A stretch of 16,295 nt of DNA from Spirochaetota bacterium. GTDB lineage: Bacteria; Spirochaetota; Spirochaetia; DSM-27196; PWMO01. Made by a program: the position numbers and the translations under genes. This document shows positions 1 to 7,332 of the stretch, piece after piece. Each line of letters starts with the position of its first letter. Position 1 is the stretch's first letter. Below the pieces are notes generated by a model, which ran no database searches, had not been told where the DNA came from, and was given only the letters and a program-made list of their open reading frames with translations. Location: NCBI GenBank assembly GCA_009908735.1, contig JAAAOR010000048.1, positions 1 through 16,295 of the forward strand. The letters run 5' to 3'.

Positions 1-49
1 GCAGGGGCGAGTGGTTGTCCGCGTCGACGAGAGCTGAGCGGCTAAGATC

Positions 50-74
50 GGAGCCGGTCCTGCTCCCCGGCTCC
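50..74. terminator. GC-rich hairpin upstream of crtI, possible terminator of an upstream gene
   Basis: GGAGCCGG at 50-57 and CCGGCTCC at 67-74 form a perfect 8-bp stem with a 9-nt loop. A TAA at 43-45 closes a plus-strand frame that is open from the left window edge (15 codons visible, too few to name), so the hairpin could end an upstream plus-strand gene. There is no T-tract after the stem, so a classical intrinsic terminator is not established. Bases 75-159 hold no gene and no convincing promoter. Confidence 0.3.
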
Positions 75-159
75 CGCTCCCGCGGCGCCCGGATCGTGTT
101 ATCTGCGTACGGGCGGGCAATTGACTACCCCGTCCGGTCGCGGTACGTTTTGGCGCGAC

Positions 160-1707
160 ATGGGTACCCAACATGCAATTGTGATCGGTGCGGGGTTCGG
201 GGGCTTGTCCGCGGCAGCCCATCTTGCGAAGGCGGGGTATCGGGTAACGGTGCTCGAGCGAAACGAATGGGTCGGTGGCCGCGCGCAAGTGCTGGAGGCG
301 GAGGGCTTTCGCTTCGACATGGGCCCGAGCTGGTACTGGATGCCCGGCGAGCACGACAGATGGTTCTCCGATCTCGGGTTTGACCGGCGGGATTTCTACG
401 GACTCACCCGCGTCGACCCGAGCTATCGCGTCTACTACGGCGATACCGAGCCGCGCGAGCGTGACAACGTGGTGGATGTTCCGGCGGATGTGGACGCGGC
501 GGCGAGGGTCTTCGAGCACTACGAAGTGGGCGCCGGCGAAGGGCTCAAAGCTTACCTGGCCGATGCCGGGCACAAATACACGCTCGCGATGACGAACTTC
601 ATCTACAAAAACTATCGCTCGCTTCTCGACTTTGTGAACCTGACGAGCATTTCGAACGCCGGGGCTCTGGATATCCACCGCAGCTACGCGGGACTTGTGC
701 ATAGAAACTTTTCCCATCCCTACTTGCGAAAGATTCTCGAGTTTCCCGTAGTCTTTCTCGGAAGCTCCGCGAAGAGCACACCGGCGGTGTACACGCTGAT
801 GAATTACGTGGATTTTGTGCTCGGAACCTGGTACCCCGACGGCGGCTTCAGCGGCGTGGCGCAGGCCATGCGCTCGGTGTGTGAACGTCTCGGCGTGGAG
901 TTTCGCCTGGGGACGGAGGTTGCAGCGCTGCGGAGCTCCGGCGGGCGCGTGACGCGAGTAGAGTGCCGAAACGACTGCGACACCGATGAGCTTACCGCGG
1001 ACGTTGTCATCGCGAACGCCGACTACCCGCATGTGGAGCTCGAGCTTCTCGACGAGCGCGATCGCTCCTTTTCTGCCAAAAGGTGGAACCGTAAGGCCCT
1101 CTCACCGGCGGTACTCAACTTCTACGTGGGCTTTGACAAGCGGATCCCCGAGCTTACACACCATACGTTCTTTTTCGATGCCGATTGGGATACGCATTTT
1201 GACGCGGTGTACAAGAACCCACGCTGGATCGAGGATCCCTTGTTTTACCTCCACGTTCCCTCAATGAGTGATCCGGCAGTCGCGCCGGCGGGACAAGAGG
1301 CGGTGTATATCCTCGTACCTGTCGCTCCCGGCCTCGAAGATACGCCCGAGCGACGCGAGCGCTACTTTGATATGGTCATGGCCCGCATGGAGGCGCGCAC
1401 CGGCGCGGCCCTGCGCGACCACGTTGTCTTTCGCCGCAGCTATTCAATCAACGATTTTCGCAGCGATTACAACGCCTACCGGGGTACGGCGTTCGGGCTC
1501 GGGCAGACACTCCTGCAGACTGCGTGGTTCCGCCCTGCGAACCGGTCGAAAAAGCTTAAAAATCTTTACTACTGCGGTCACTACACGGTGCCCGGCACGG
1601 GTACGACCATGAGCACGATATCCGGCATCATGGCGGCGCAGCGCATCGTTGAAGACCACGGCGGACGCGCGACGATCACCGAGGGCAGACCGCCGGTGCC
1701 TGCCTGA
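160..1707 (+). CDS. crtI: Phytoene desaturase family protein (carotenoid biosynthesis)
   Basis: This is an FAD-dependent amine-oxidase-fold desaturase of the CrtI family, which introduces double bases into phytoene-type polyenes at the membrane. The N-terminus carries the dinucleotide-binding signature VIGAGFGGLSAA (residues 8-19), followed by the ERNEWVGGRA segment. The C-terminus has the family FAD/substrate block CGHYTVPGTGTTMSTISG. At 515 residues it has the usual length. I chose ATG 160 because CrtI proteins start a few residues before the Rossmann motif. An in-frame TTG at 121 would add 13 residues and neither start has a clear Shine-Dalgarno. No other carotenoid gene is visible; partners such as crtB may lie left of the window. 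The gene converges on the phosphofructokinase. One copy of the GGGACGGAGG repeat encodes G251-T252-E253. Whether the substrate is phytoene or a diapo-carotenoid cannot be told. Confidence 0.9.
   Translation: MGTQHAIVIGAGFGGLSAAAHLAKAGYRVTVLERNEWVGGRAQVLEAEGFRFDMGPSWYWMPGEHDRWFSDLGFDRRDFYGLTRVDPSYRVYYGDTEPRERDNVVDVPADVDAAARVFEHYEVGAGEGLKAYLADAGHKYTLAMTNFIYKNYRSLLDFVNLTSISNAGALDIHRSYAGLVHRNFSHPYLRKILEFPVVFLGSSAKSTPAVYTLMNYVDFVLGTWYPDGGFSGVAQAMRSVCERLGVEFRLGTEVAALRSSGGRVTRVECRNDCDTDELTADVVIANADYPHVELELLDERDRSFSAKRWNRKALSPAVLNFYVGFDKRIPELTHHTFFFDADWDTHFDAVYKNPRWIEDPLFYLHVPSMSDPAVAPAGQEAVYILVPVAPGLEDTPERRERYFDMVMARMEARTGAALRDHVVFRRSYSINDFRSDYNAYRGTAFGLGQTLLQTAWFRPANRSKKLKNLYYCGHYTVPGTGTTMSTISGIMAAQRIVEDHGGRATITEGRPPVPA
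910..919 (+). repeat. GGGACGGAGG dispersed repeat, copy 1 (in crtI)
   Basis: Exact 10-mer on the coding strand, read as G-T-E; preceded by a further G (11-mer GGGGACGGAGG from 909). It lies in a normal part of the protein with no visible insertion. Confidence 0.8.
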
Positions 1708-1716
1708 CACCGGCCG

Positions 1717-1744
1717 GCGGTCTCGGCCCCAGATTGGCCGCCGC
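1717..1744. terminator. Hairpin between convergent crtI and phosphofructokinase genes
   Basis: GCGG (1717-1720) pairs with CCGC (1741-1744) and CGGCC (1724-1728) with GGCCG (1736-1740), with a 3-nt bulge and a 7-nt loop. It fills the 57-bp gap between the two stop codons, the expected place for a shared terminator. Neither side has a T-tract, so the call rests on position and stem only. Confidence 0.35.
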
Positions 1745-1764
1745 GAGGGGCACAGCTGCGCCAC

Positions 1765-4002
1765 CTACTGCGGCTTTTTCCGCGGCGCCGGTCGCCCGAG
1801 CAGTCGGGCGATTTCGCGGAGCTTCAGCCACCACTGCTCGCGGGGACGCTGATGTTCCTCATCGACCATCCCGGCGAAGTGGTCGATGGGATTGAATCGG
1901 ATGGCTCCCTCTACAAGGCCCATGAAGGCGCTCTTGCCGGTCTCGCCCTCGATTTGCTCGAGGATATACGAAAGCGCGCGGCCGGCGAGGCGCGTAGCCT
2001 GGATCCTGTCGAACGGAGAAGGGTCACCGCCGTTCTGGAGGTGACCGAGGATGGCTTGCCGTGCGTCGAAAAGACCCTCGCTCTCCTCTTCGAAGAGAGA
2101 ACGCATGAAATCCGTGGTGTAGAAGCGGTTTGCCTCCTCGTTTCGGATCATTAGGCCGAGGCGCTTGCCGCTCTCGAAGCCCTCGACGAGAAACTGAACG
2201 TCCGACTGGAGCTCTCTCAGCGAAATCCCCTCCTCATTGAGATAGACACGCTCCGCGCCGCCCGCAATACCGCTCATAAGCGCGAGGTAGCCGCAGTGAC
2301 GACCCATGACCTCCACCACGAACACGCGGCGAGAGGCCACGGCGGACTGTTTGATCTTGTCGACCGCCTCCATGATGTTGTTGAGCGCCGTATCGGCACC
2401 CACCGCGAGCTCGGACCCGGGCAGGTTGTTGTTGATGGTAGCCGGCACGCAGACAACCGGTATATCGAGGCCCCGCAGCGCGTGGCGTTCCTCATGGAGC
2501 AGAGAGGCTGCCTCATAGCCGGCCCATCCGCCGATCATGAGCAATCCTTCGATACCGAGATCGGTGATGCGCTCGGCGATGGCCGGCAACTGGCCGCGCG
2601 AGGGCACGGTGCGGTTTGTGCCGAGCTCAGCCCCGCCGCGGGAGGCGAAACCGGAGACGCTCATCCACCCGAGCTCGGTCACATTCCCCTCGAGCAAGCC
2701 GGGGAACCCGTTGTGAACGCCGAGAACCTCGTGACCCTGATCGATAGCGAGCCGGGTAGCCGCCCTCACCGCTGTATTCATGCCCGGTGCCGGTGAGCCT
2801 GCGTGCAGTATCGCGATGCGTCGCCGCCTGCGTTCGGGGTCGGGCGCGTGCGGCTTGGCCCGTATGAGCGTGCGCAGGGTACGGAACGCGTCCTTGAAGC
2901 TTCCTCCCCGCAATTCCATGGCTTTCTCGTAGTTCCTTTCGGCGATAAAGTCGGCAACCGAGTGCGTCGCCTCGACGTTCTCCAGCAGCGAGGAGCGCTG
3001 TACCCGATTCTGGCGGATTCCCAGAAGCTGTGGTTCCTCATCAGCCTCGCCTTTGGTGACCGCCTGCACCGCCGCGTGACCAAGAAGCGAACCGAGCAGT
3101 CGATCGTAGGCGCTCGGTGCGCCGCCGCGCTGCACGTGGCCGAGAATTGTCACTCGGGTGTCCGCGCCGATGCGCTCTTTGAGGACGGATTTTACGTAGT
3201 TGGTTTCGATGGGATTCCCGTCGCGATCGCAGGCGCCTTCCGCGACCACGACGATGCTATGACGCCGCCCAACCTCGCGGCCCTTCTGGAGCACATCGCA
3301 CATGCGTTGCTCCCAGTCCTCTACGTCGGGCGGGCTCTCGGGAATGAGCACCCAGTCGGCTCCCGAGGAAATCGACGCCATGAGCGCAAGGTAACCGCAA
3401 TTCCGTCCCATCACTTCGATGACGAAGGCACGTTGATGGCTGGAGGCTGTGCTTGTTATGGAGTCAATGGCCTCGGTTATACGATGAAGCGCGGTGTCGG
3501 CGCCGATCGTCATGTCGGTTCCGAACATGTCGTTGTCGATTGACCCTACAAGACCAACAACGCGAAGATTCGACCGGCGCTCCACACGGTCGGAGGTAAT
3601 ATCACCCCGCTCGACGAGCTCATCGAGGAGACCCGGCCACTCCTTTCGGAAAATGTCTGCTCCGGTGAGGCTCCCGTCGCCACCGATGACGATGAGACTG
3701 TCTATTTCTCGCAGCACGAGGTTCAGCGCGGCCTTCCTCCGTCCCTCACGGGTGCGAAAATCATCGGAGCGGGCGGTTCCGATCATCGTGCCGCCCTGCT
3801 GAAGAATGCCGCCGACGTCCTCCCAACTCATGGAGCGGATGTAGTCTCCGCCCTGCACCATTCCATAGTAGCCTTCGTAGATGGCGTAAGTCTCGATCCC
3901 AAGGTCGAGGGAGGAGCGAACGACCGACCGCACCGCAGGGTTCATCCCCGGCGCGTCGCCACCACTGGTCATTACTGCGATGCTTCCAACCGTATATTCC
4001 AT
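1765..4002 (-). CDS. ATP-dependent 6-phosphofructokinase, fused tandem (eukaryote-type)
   Basis: The enzyme phosphorylates fructose 6-phosphate to fructose 1,6-bisphosphate in glycolysis. Two PFK domains are fused, about residues 5-370 and 395-730, joined by an Arg/Pro-rich linker. The N-terminal half is catalytic. It has the nucleotide loop GGDGS (107-111), where Gly110 points to ATP and not pyrophosphate, the catalytic loop GSIDND (153-158, Asp156) and substrate-binding MGR (198-200). In the C-terminal half the loops are degenerate (IGGWAG at 490-495; ATINNN at 521-526 lacks the catalytic Asp), as in the regulatory half of animal and fungal PFK. At 745 residues it is twice a bacterial PfkA and close to animal PFK. 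ATG 4002 and TAG 1767-1765 are clear; the Shine-Dalgarno is weak. It follows the EamA gene by 69 bp and may share its transcript. Confidence 0.93.
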   Translation of the reverse strand: MEYTVGSIAVMTSGGDAPGMNPAVRSVVRSSLDLGIETYAIYEGYYGMVQGGDYIRSMSWEDVGGILQQGGTMIGTARSDDFRTREGRRKAALNLVLREIDSLIVIGGDGSLTGADIFRKEWPGLLDELVERGDITSDRVERRSNLRVVGLVGSIDNDMFGTDMTIGADTALHRITEAIDSITSTASSHQRAFVIEVMGRNCGYLALMASISSGADWVLIPESPPDVEDWEQRMCDVLQKGREVGRRHSIVVVAEGACDRDGNPIETNYVKSVLKERIGADTRVTILGHVQRGGAPSAYDRLLGSLLGHAAVQAVTKGEADEEPQLLGIRQNRVQRSSLLENVEATHSVADFIAERNYEKAMELRGGSFKDAFRTLRTLIRAKPHAPDPERRRRRIAILHAGSPAPGMNTAVRAATRLAIDQGHEVLGVHNGFPGLLEGNVTELGWMSVSGFASRGGAELGTNRTVPSRGQLPAIAERITDLGIEGLLMIGGWAGYEAASLLHEERHALRGLDIPVVCVPATINNNLPGSELAVGADTALNNIMEAVDKIKQSAVASRRVFVVEVMGRHCGYLALMSGIAGGAERVYLNEEGISLRELQSDVQFLVEGFESGKRLGLMIRNEEANRFYTTDFMRSLFEEESEGLFDARQAILGHLQNGGDPSPFDRIQATRLAGRALSYILEQIEGETGKSAFMGLVEGAIRFNPIDHFAGMVDEEHQRPREQWWLKLREIARLLGRPAPRKKPQ
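3736..3745 (-). repeat. GGGACGGAGG dispersed repeat, copy 2 (in phosphofructokinase)
   Basis: Exact 10-mer on the coding strand, read across E86-G87-R88-R89. This is a conserved region where GR[LR]-type residues are normal in the family, so no insertion is implied. Confidence 0.8.
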
Positions 4003-4025
4003 GATACCGTCCCGTTGCCCGATGG

Positions 4026-4043
4026 TACCGCCTCACCGCGGTA
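4026..4043. other. Small inverted repeat in the leader of the phosphofructokinase gene
   Basis: TACCGC (4026-4031) and GCGGTA (4038-4043) form a 6-bp stem with a 6-nt loop, between the EamA stop and the PFK start. No T-tract follows on either strand. It could be a weak attenuator, an RNA-stabilising stem or chance. Confidence 0.2.
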
Positions 4044-4071
4044 TGTCAAGCACCGCGCGGAGGCGGGCCAC

Positions 4072-5097
4072 CTATACGCCGTCCGGTCGGCGGGCGCGAG
4101 CCGATCGCAGGATCGTGCTCGACTGGGAGGCAAGCATGCCGGCGAGCATGAGCGCGCAGCCGAGCAGGTCGCGGGGGGAAAGAAGCTCGCCGAGGACGAT
4201 GAAGCCTCCGAGGGCGGCAAAGGCTCCCTCGAGGCTGAGGAGAATTGCCGCGTGCGCCGGGTGAGCTTCGCGCTGGGCGATGATCTGCAGGGAGTAGGCA
4301 ACGCCGACGGAGAACACACCACCGTAGACGATGGATAGCCAGGCCGCCCCGATGGAGGCGAGTGCCATGTTTTCGGTTGCAGCGGCGACGACGAGGCTCA
4401 ACGCTGCTGTGGTCAGGTACTGTACCGCCGCAAGCCTCAGGGGGTGCCAGATTCTGGAGAACCGCGTGAGCACGAGGACATGCGCCGCGAAAAAAAAGGC
4501 GGAGAGGAAGACGAGGAAATCACCCCGGCTTATGGTTAGGGAGGCGGTGATGCTCAGGAAGTACAGGCCCGTGACGGCGAGGGTGGCACCGAGCCAGCGG
4601 CCGCGGTCGGTTCGCCGGCCGAGGAAGGCTGCAGCGATGGGCACGATCACCACATACAGTCCCGTGATGAACCCCGCCTTACCGGCGGTGGTGTAGACCA
4701 GCCCGACCTGCTGAAATGAGGAGCCGCCGAAGAGCAGCACGCCTGCGATGATCCCGTCGCGGAGAAACCGGTAGCGGTTGCGCCGCCGCGCCCTCAGCGC
4801 CGCGTCGGCCAGGCTCTCGGTCCGGCCCCCGCCCGCGGCCTCCGTCCCCGCCTGCCGCTCCCGGCGCTCGTTCTCGGCCTTCGGGACCCGTCGCCGCTCC
4901 TCCGTCCCCCTCCGGTCGGGCCGGAAGACAAACAGCAGCGGCACAAGCGACAGCGTGCCGAGGGCAAAACGGACGGCGTTGTAGGTGAAGGGGCCGACGA
5001 AATCCATTCCCGCGCGTTGAGCGGTGAAGGCCAGGCCCCAGATCACGGCGGTCGTCAGCAGCAGGGAATCGGTGCGCAGGGTGCGAGTGTCGGGCAT
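4072..5097 (-). CDS. EamA/DMT-family transporter (RhaT/YdcZ-like permease)
   Basis: This is a drug/metabolite-transporter-superfamily permease with two EamA repeats and about ten hydrophobic segments, presumably exporting a small metabolite at the inner membrane; the substrate is unknown. The first repeat starts with the typical TAVIWGLAFTAQRAG, and the second includes the conserved SLEGAFAALGGFIVLGE block near the C-terminus. The ATG at 5097 gives a short N-terminus before the first membrane segment. An in-frame GTG at 5142 would add 15 residues. A TTGACA lies on the minus strand at 5133-5128 with only a poor -10 (CACCAT) 17 bp on. The loop between segments 2 and 3 (about residues 59-112 from ATG) is unusually long, very charged, and carries two GGGACGGAGG copies 60 bp apart. 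The PFK gene follows after 69 bp. Confidence 0.87.
   Translation of the reverse strand: MPDTRTLRTDSLLLTTAVIWGLAFTAQRAGMDFVGPFTYNAVRFALGTLSLVPLLFVFRPDRRGTEERRRVPKAENERRERQAGTEAAGGGRTESLADAALRARRRNRYRFLRDGIIAGVLLFGGSSFQQVGLVYTTAGKAGFITGLYVVIVPIAAAFLGRRTDRGRWLGATLAVTGLYFLSITASLTISRGDFLVFLSAFFFAAHVLVLTRFSRIWHPLRLAAVQYLTTAALSLVVAAATENMALASIGAAWLSIVYGGVFSVGVAYSLQIIAQREAHPAHAAILLSLEGAFAALGGFIVLGELLSPRDLLGCALMLAGMLASQSSTILRSARARRPDGV
4839..4848 (-). repeat. GGGACGGAGG dispersed repeat, copy 3 (EamA transporter loop)
   Basis: Exact 10-mer on the coding strand, read G84-T85-E86 (ATG numbering), inside the charged cytoplasmic-type loop. It is preceded by G (GGGGACGGAGG). Confidence 0.85.
4899..4908 (-). 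repeat. GGGACGGAGG dispersed repeat, copy 4 (EamA transporter loop)
   Basis: Exact 10-mer on the coding strand, read G64-T65-E66, exactly 20 codons before copy 3 and in the same frame. The loop sequence between the two copies is Arg/Glu-rich with no family resemblance that I can see. Confidence 0.85.
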
Positions 5098-5192
5098 GGA
5101 GGCAATGGTGCTCACCACCGGTGCGTCTGTCAACGTCCGCACCGGCGCCGCCGTGGGGTGCCGGCGGCAACGCGCAACGGCACCGGGCCGCG

Positions 5193-5221
5193 TTGACCGG
5201 GAGGAAACCGGTCTGTAGAAT
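5193..5221 (+). promoter_or_regulatory. Sigma70-type promoter for the 79-residue ORF and chemoreceptor
   Basis: TTGACC (5193-5198) and TAGAAT (5216-5221) are separated by exactly 17 bp, each one base from the consensus hexamer. The predicted transcription start is near 5228, two bases before the ATG at 5230. The transcript would thus be leaderless or nearly so for the first gene. This is the best promoter-like sequence I see in the window. Confidence 0.6.
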
Positions 5222-5229
5222 CAAGGTGG

Positions 5230-5469
5230 ATGATCGAGCGAGTTCGCCTGCTCCTCAAGTCAAAGTACGGCCTCGTTCATGTGCCGAGCGTGCACAAGAC
5301 ACGCAGGTGGATCGAAGAGGCTCGTTCACTGCTTGCCGCGGGCCAGCCTTCGGAGCAGGCCGGTATTGCAGCAGCCCGAAGCGTGTTTCCCTACGAGTTC
5401 AAACCGTATAACGTCCATTCAGACGCGACGGTGGAGGAGATCATCACGGAGAGCTCCGCGGATACGTGA
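5230..5469 (+). CDS. Small protein of unknown function (79 aa), upstream of a chemoreceptor
   Basis: I do not recognise the family. The product is about 9 kDa, soluble, with no membrane segment or signal peptide. It has a basic N-terminus ([19 protein letters not shown]), a helical middle ([20 protein letters not shown]), and an acidic C-terminus ([12 protein letters not shown]). Support for a real gene is a near-consensus promoter ending 8 bp before the ATG, AAGG at 5223-5226, and a stop that overlaps an in-frame GTG of the chemoreceptor as GTGA (5466-5469), a common sign of translational coupling. The AAGG would be untranscribed if transcription starts near 5228, so initiation may be leaderless. 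A role in chemotaxis signalling is only suggested by position. Confidence 0.6.
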   Translation: MIERVRLLLKSKYGLVHVPSVHKTRRWIEEARSLLAAGQPSEQAGIAAARSVFPYEFKPYNVHSDATVEEIITESSADT

Positions 5470-5513
5470 CAACCCGTCCGAGAAAAGATAAGCCTGTGCG
5501 AGAAAAAAAGAGT

Positions 5514-5520
5514 GAGGTGG
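5514..5520 (+). promoter_or_regulatory. Ribosome-binding site deciding the chemoreceptor start
   Basis: GAGGTGG lies just upstream of ATG 5523 (five bases from GAGG to the ATG). It favours this start over the in-frame GTG at 5466, which has no Shine-Dalgarno but overlaps the preceding stop codon. Confidence 0.5.
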
Positions 5521-5522
5521 CC

Positions 5523-7319
5523 ATGGCTCGGATATCAATGAAGGCTGCGCTGGGGGGTCTCGGTGTCGTCGCAGGGGCAATCCCGACGGCATTGGTCCTG
5601 TGGATGATGCTCGACGGCGTGGCCCCGGTAATCGCTATAGCCGTGGGCGCCGGGAGTGTCGTGCTCGGAGGTGTTATTCTGTTCGCGGCCGGAGGGCGAA
5701 TCGCATTGCGCCTCTCACGAACCGGAGAGGCCATGAGCCGGCTTGCGGGCGGCGATCTGACTACCAGGACCGGTGCCCGAGCCATGCTCGCGGAGACCGA
5801 TGCCCTCCTTCAGAGCTTCGACGAGGAGCTCGCCGCCAATCTCCAGGTAATCATGCTCGGAATGCGAGAGCTCGCCGAGGAGAACCGCGAGATCACCCAT
5901 CGCCTGAGCGCCGGCGCAGCCCGCTCGCGGGAGGCCAGCGACGAGGTCGTCGAGCGAATCGGGGCATTGAAGGAACAAGTCGGGCGCCTCGATGCACGGA
6001 TCGCCGAGACATCTCAGTCGTTCGACGAAATCAACACCGGCATCAACGATCTGCGAAGTGAGCTCGAGAGCCAGGCGAGCGCAGTGGACGAGACCTCCGC
6101 CTCGATGGAACAGATGTCCGCATCCATCGACAGCGTTGCCCATATAGCCCGGGAGCGAAACGAGGCGACAACGGGGTTGCTCGAGATCGTGAAGTCCGGA
6201 GGTAGCCAGGCAAAGACCTCCGACGAGATCATCGAAGAGATAGCGGGAGGGGTGGAGCAAATCTCCGGCATGGTGCAGGTCATAAACACCGTCGCGGCCC
6301 AGACCCGTATTCTGTCGATGAACGCCGCTATCGAGGCGGCCCACGCCGGAGAGTACGGACGCGGGTTTGCAGTCGTGGCCGATGAGATCCGAAAGCTCGC
6401 TGAGAACACCTCTTCGAACACTTCTCAGATATCGTCAACGCTCCACGAGTTCGTACAGCGCATCTACGCCGCCCGCGAGGCAAGCACGAAGACCGGCGAG
6501 TCCTTCGCGCAGATCTCAGGGGAGATTGATCACTTCGTGCAGGCATTCACCGAGATTTCTCAGAGCACGAGCGAGCTCGCCACCGGGAGCAAGGAGATGG
6601 TTTCCGGCGTGGGATCGCTGCGAGAGTCGGCGACCCGCATCCAGGAGCAAAGCGAGGCCATACAGACGAGCACGCATACCATAAACGAGGCCGTGGAATC
6701 CGTGCACCAGTTCTCCAGCGAGACCCGGGGTCAAATCGATGAGCTCGACGCCGATTCACGGCGAATCGCCGAGGAACAAAAGAGCATCACCGAAACCGGA
6801 GAGCAGAGTGATGCGTGCATCGAGCAGTTGATGAGCGAGCTCAAGTATTTCTCGATGGAGCGCGGTGACGCCGACGCGTTCGGCAGGGCAGGCGGTATCA
6901 CCGGCGGCGCAGGAGCGGGCGGAGGCGCTGCAAGTGGCCGCACCTACGACGCCGAGCTCAAAGAGATCATCCTCGATCACAAAAAGCGCGTGATCGGCGC
7001 GAAGGCCCTGCTCGACGATCGGCTCGATCTCGAGCATGTGCCAAAGGCCTCTCCGGCCACAAGCTGTATTCTCGAACGTTGGCTCAACCGCGCAGAGCGC
7101 GGCAAACTGGACCCCTCAACGATATCCGCCCTTCGCCAAGAGCACCAGCTGTTCCACCAGCGCTACAACGAGTTCCTCGAGGCCTATGAGACCGGCGATC
7201 ACAACCGCGCGCGTCGGCTCTTGGAGGAGACCGAACGTATCTGGCGGGGGCTTGTAAGCTATCGGGAAACGTTCAGCGGAATTCTAAACGAACTGAAAAG
7301 AACGGCCGACTCTGCGTGA
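5523..7319 (+). CDS. Methyl-accepting chemotaxis protein with C-terminal CZB zinc-binding domain
   Basis: This is a membrane chemoreceptor that would control a CheA/CheW complex at the cytoplasmic side. Two hydrophobic segments (about 7-29 and 33-58) are separated by only a few residues, so there is no periplasmic ligand domain. A long coiled-coil signalling region follows, with the hairpin tip at about 255-295 ([20 protein letters not shown] and [15 protein letters not shown]). A Gly-rich linker (457-472) leads to a CZB domain (about 475-590) with the zinc ligands His486, Cys515, His541 and His545. CZB domains are known to sense zinc or oxidants such as hypochlorous acid, so cytoplasmic redox/zinc sensing is likely. 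The ATG at 5523 has a Shine-Dalgarno; GTG 5466 would add a Lys-rich 19-residue extension. It converges on avtA with an 11-bp gap. Confidence 0.93.
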   Translation: MARISMKAALGGLGVVAGAIPTALVLWMMLDGVAPVIAIAVGAGSVVLGGVILFAAGGRIALRLSRTGEAMSRLAGGDLTTRTGARAMLAETDALLQSFDEELAANLQVIMLGMRELAEENREITHRLSAGAARSREASDEVVERIGALKEQVGRLDARIAETSQSFDEINTGINDLRSELESQASAVDETSASMEQMSASIDSVAHIARERNEATTGLLEIVKSGGSQAKTSDEIIEEIAGGVEQISGMVQVINTVAAQTRILSMNAAIEAAHAGEYGRGFAVVADEIRKLAENTSSNTSQISSTLHEFVQRIYAAREASTKTGESFAQISGEIDHFVQAFTEISQSTSELATGSKEMVSGVGSLRESATRIQEQSEAIQTSTHTINEAVESVHQFSSETRGQIDELDADSRRIAEEQKSITETGEQSDACIEQLMSELKYFSMERGDADAFGRAGGITGGAGAGGGAASGRTYDAELKEIILDHKKRVIGAKALLDDRLDLEHVPKASPATSCILERWLNRAERGKLDPSTISALRQEHQLFHQRYNEFLEAYETGDHNRARRLLEETERIWRGLVSYRETFSGILNELKRTADSA

Positions 7320-7332
7320 GGGTCCCGCCGTT
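7301..7332 (-). terminator. Probable terminator of the leu/ilv/avtA minus-strand gene run
   Basis: AACGGC (7301-7306) and GCCGTT (7327-7332), with an inner GAC/GTC pairing, form a stem spanning both convergent stop codons. Read on the minus strand the stem is followed by CTTTTC, a short T-tract, as expected for an intrinsic terminator after avtA. Read on plus there is no T-tract. Confidence 0.45.

Noticed and set aside
15..383. 122-codon open frame on plus at the left edge
   Set aside because: It overlaps crtI in another frame and has low-complexity Arg/Gly composition.
2803..3543. 246-codon open frame on plus, opposite the phosphofructokinase gene
   Set aside because: The minus-strand PFK is certain and this frame has no recognisable domain; long antisense frames are common in G+C-rich genes.
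4679..5224. 181-codon minus-strand frame overlapping the EamA gene
   Set aside because: The EamA frame shows clear membrane segments and family motifs; the alternative is Arg/Gly-rich shadow sequence.
5466..5522. GTG 5466 as the chemoreceptor start
   Set aside because: Not excluded, because GTGA overlap with the preceding stop is attractive, but it lacks a Shine-Dalgarno whereas ATG 5523 has GAGGTGG close by.
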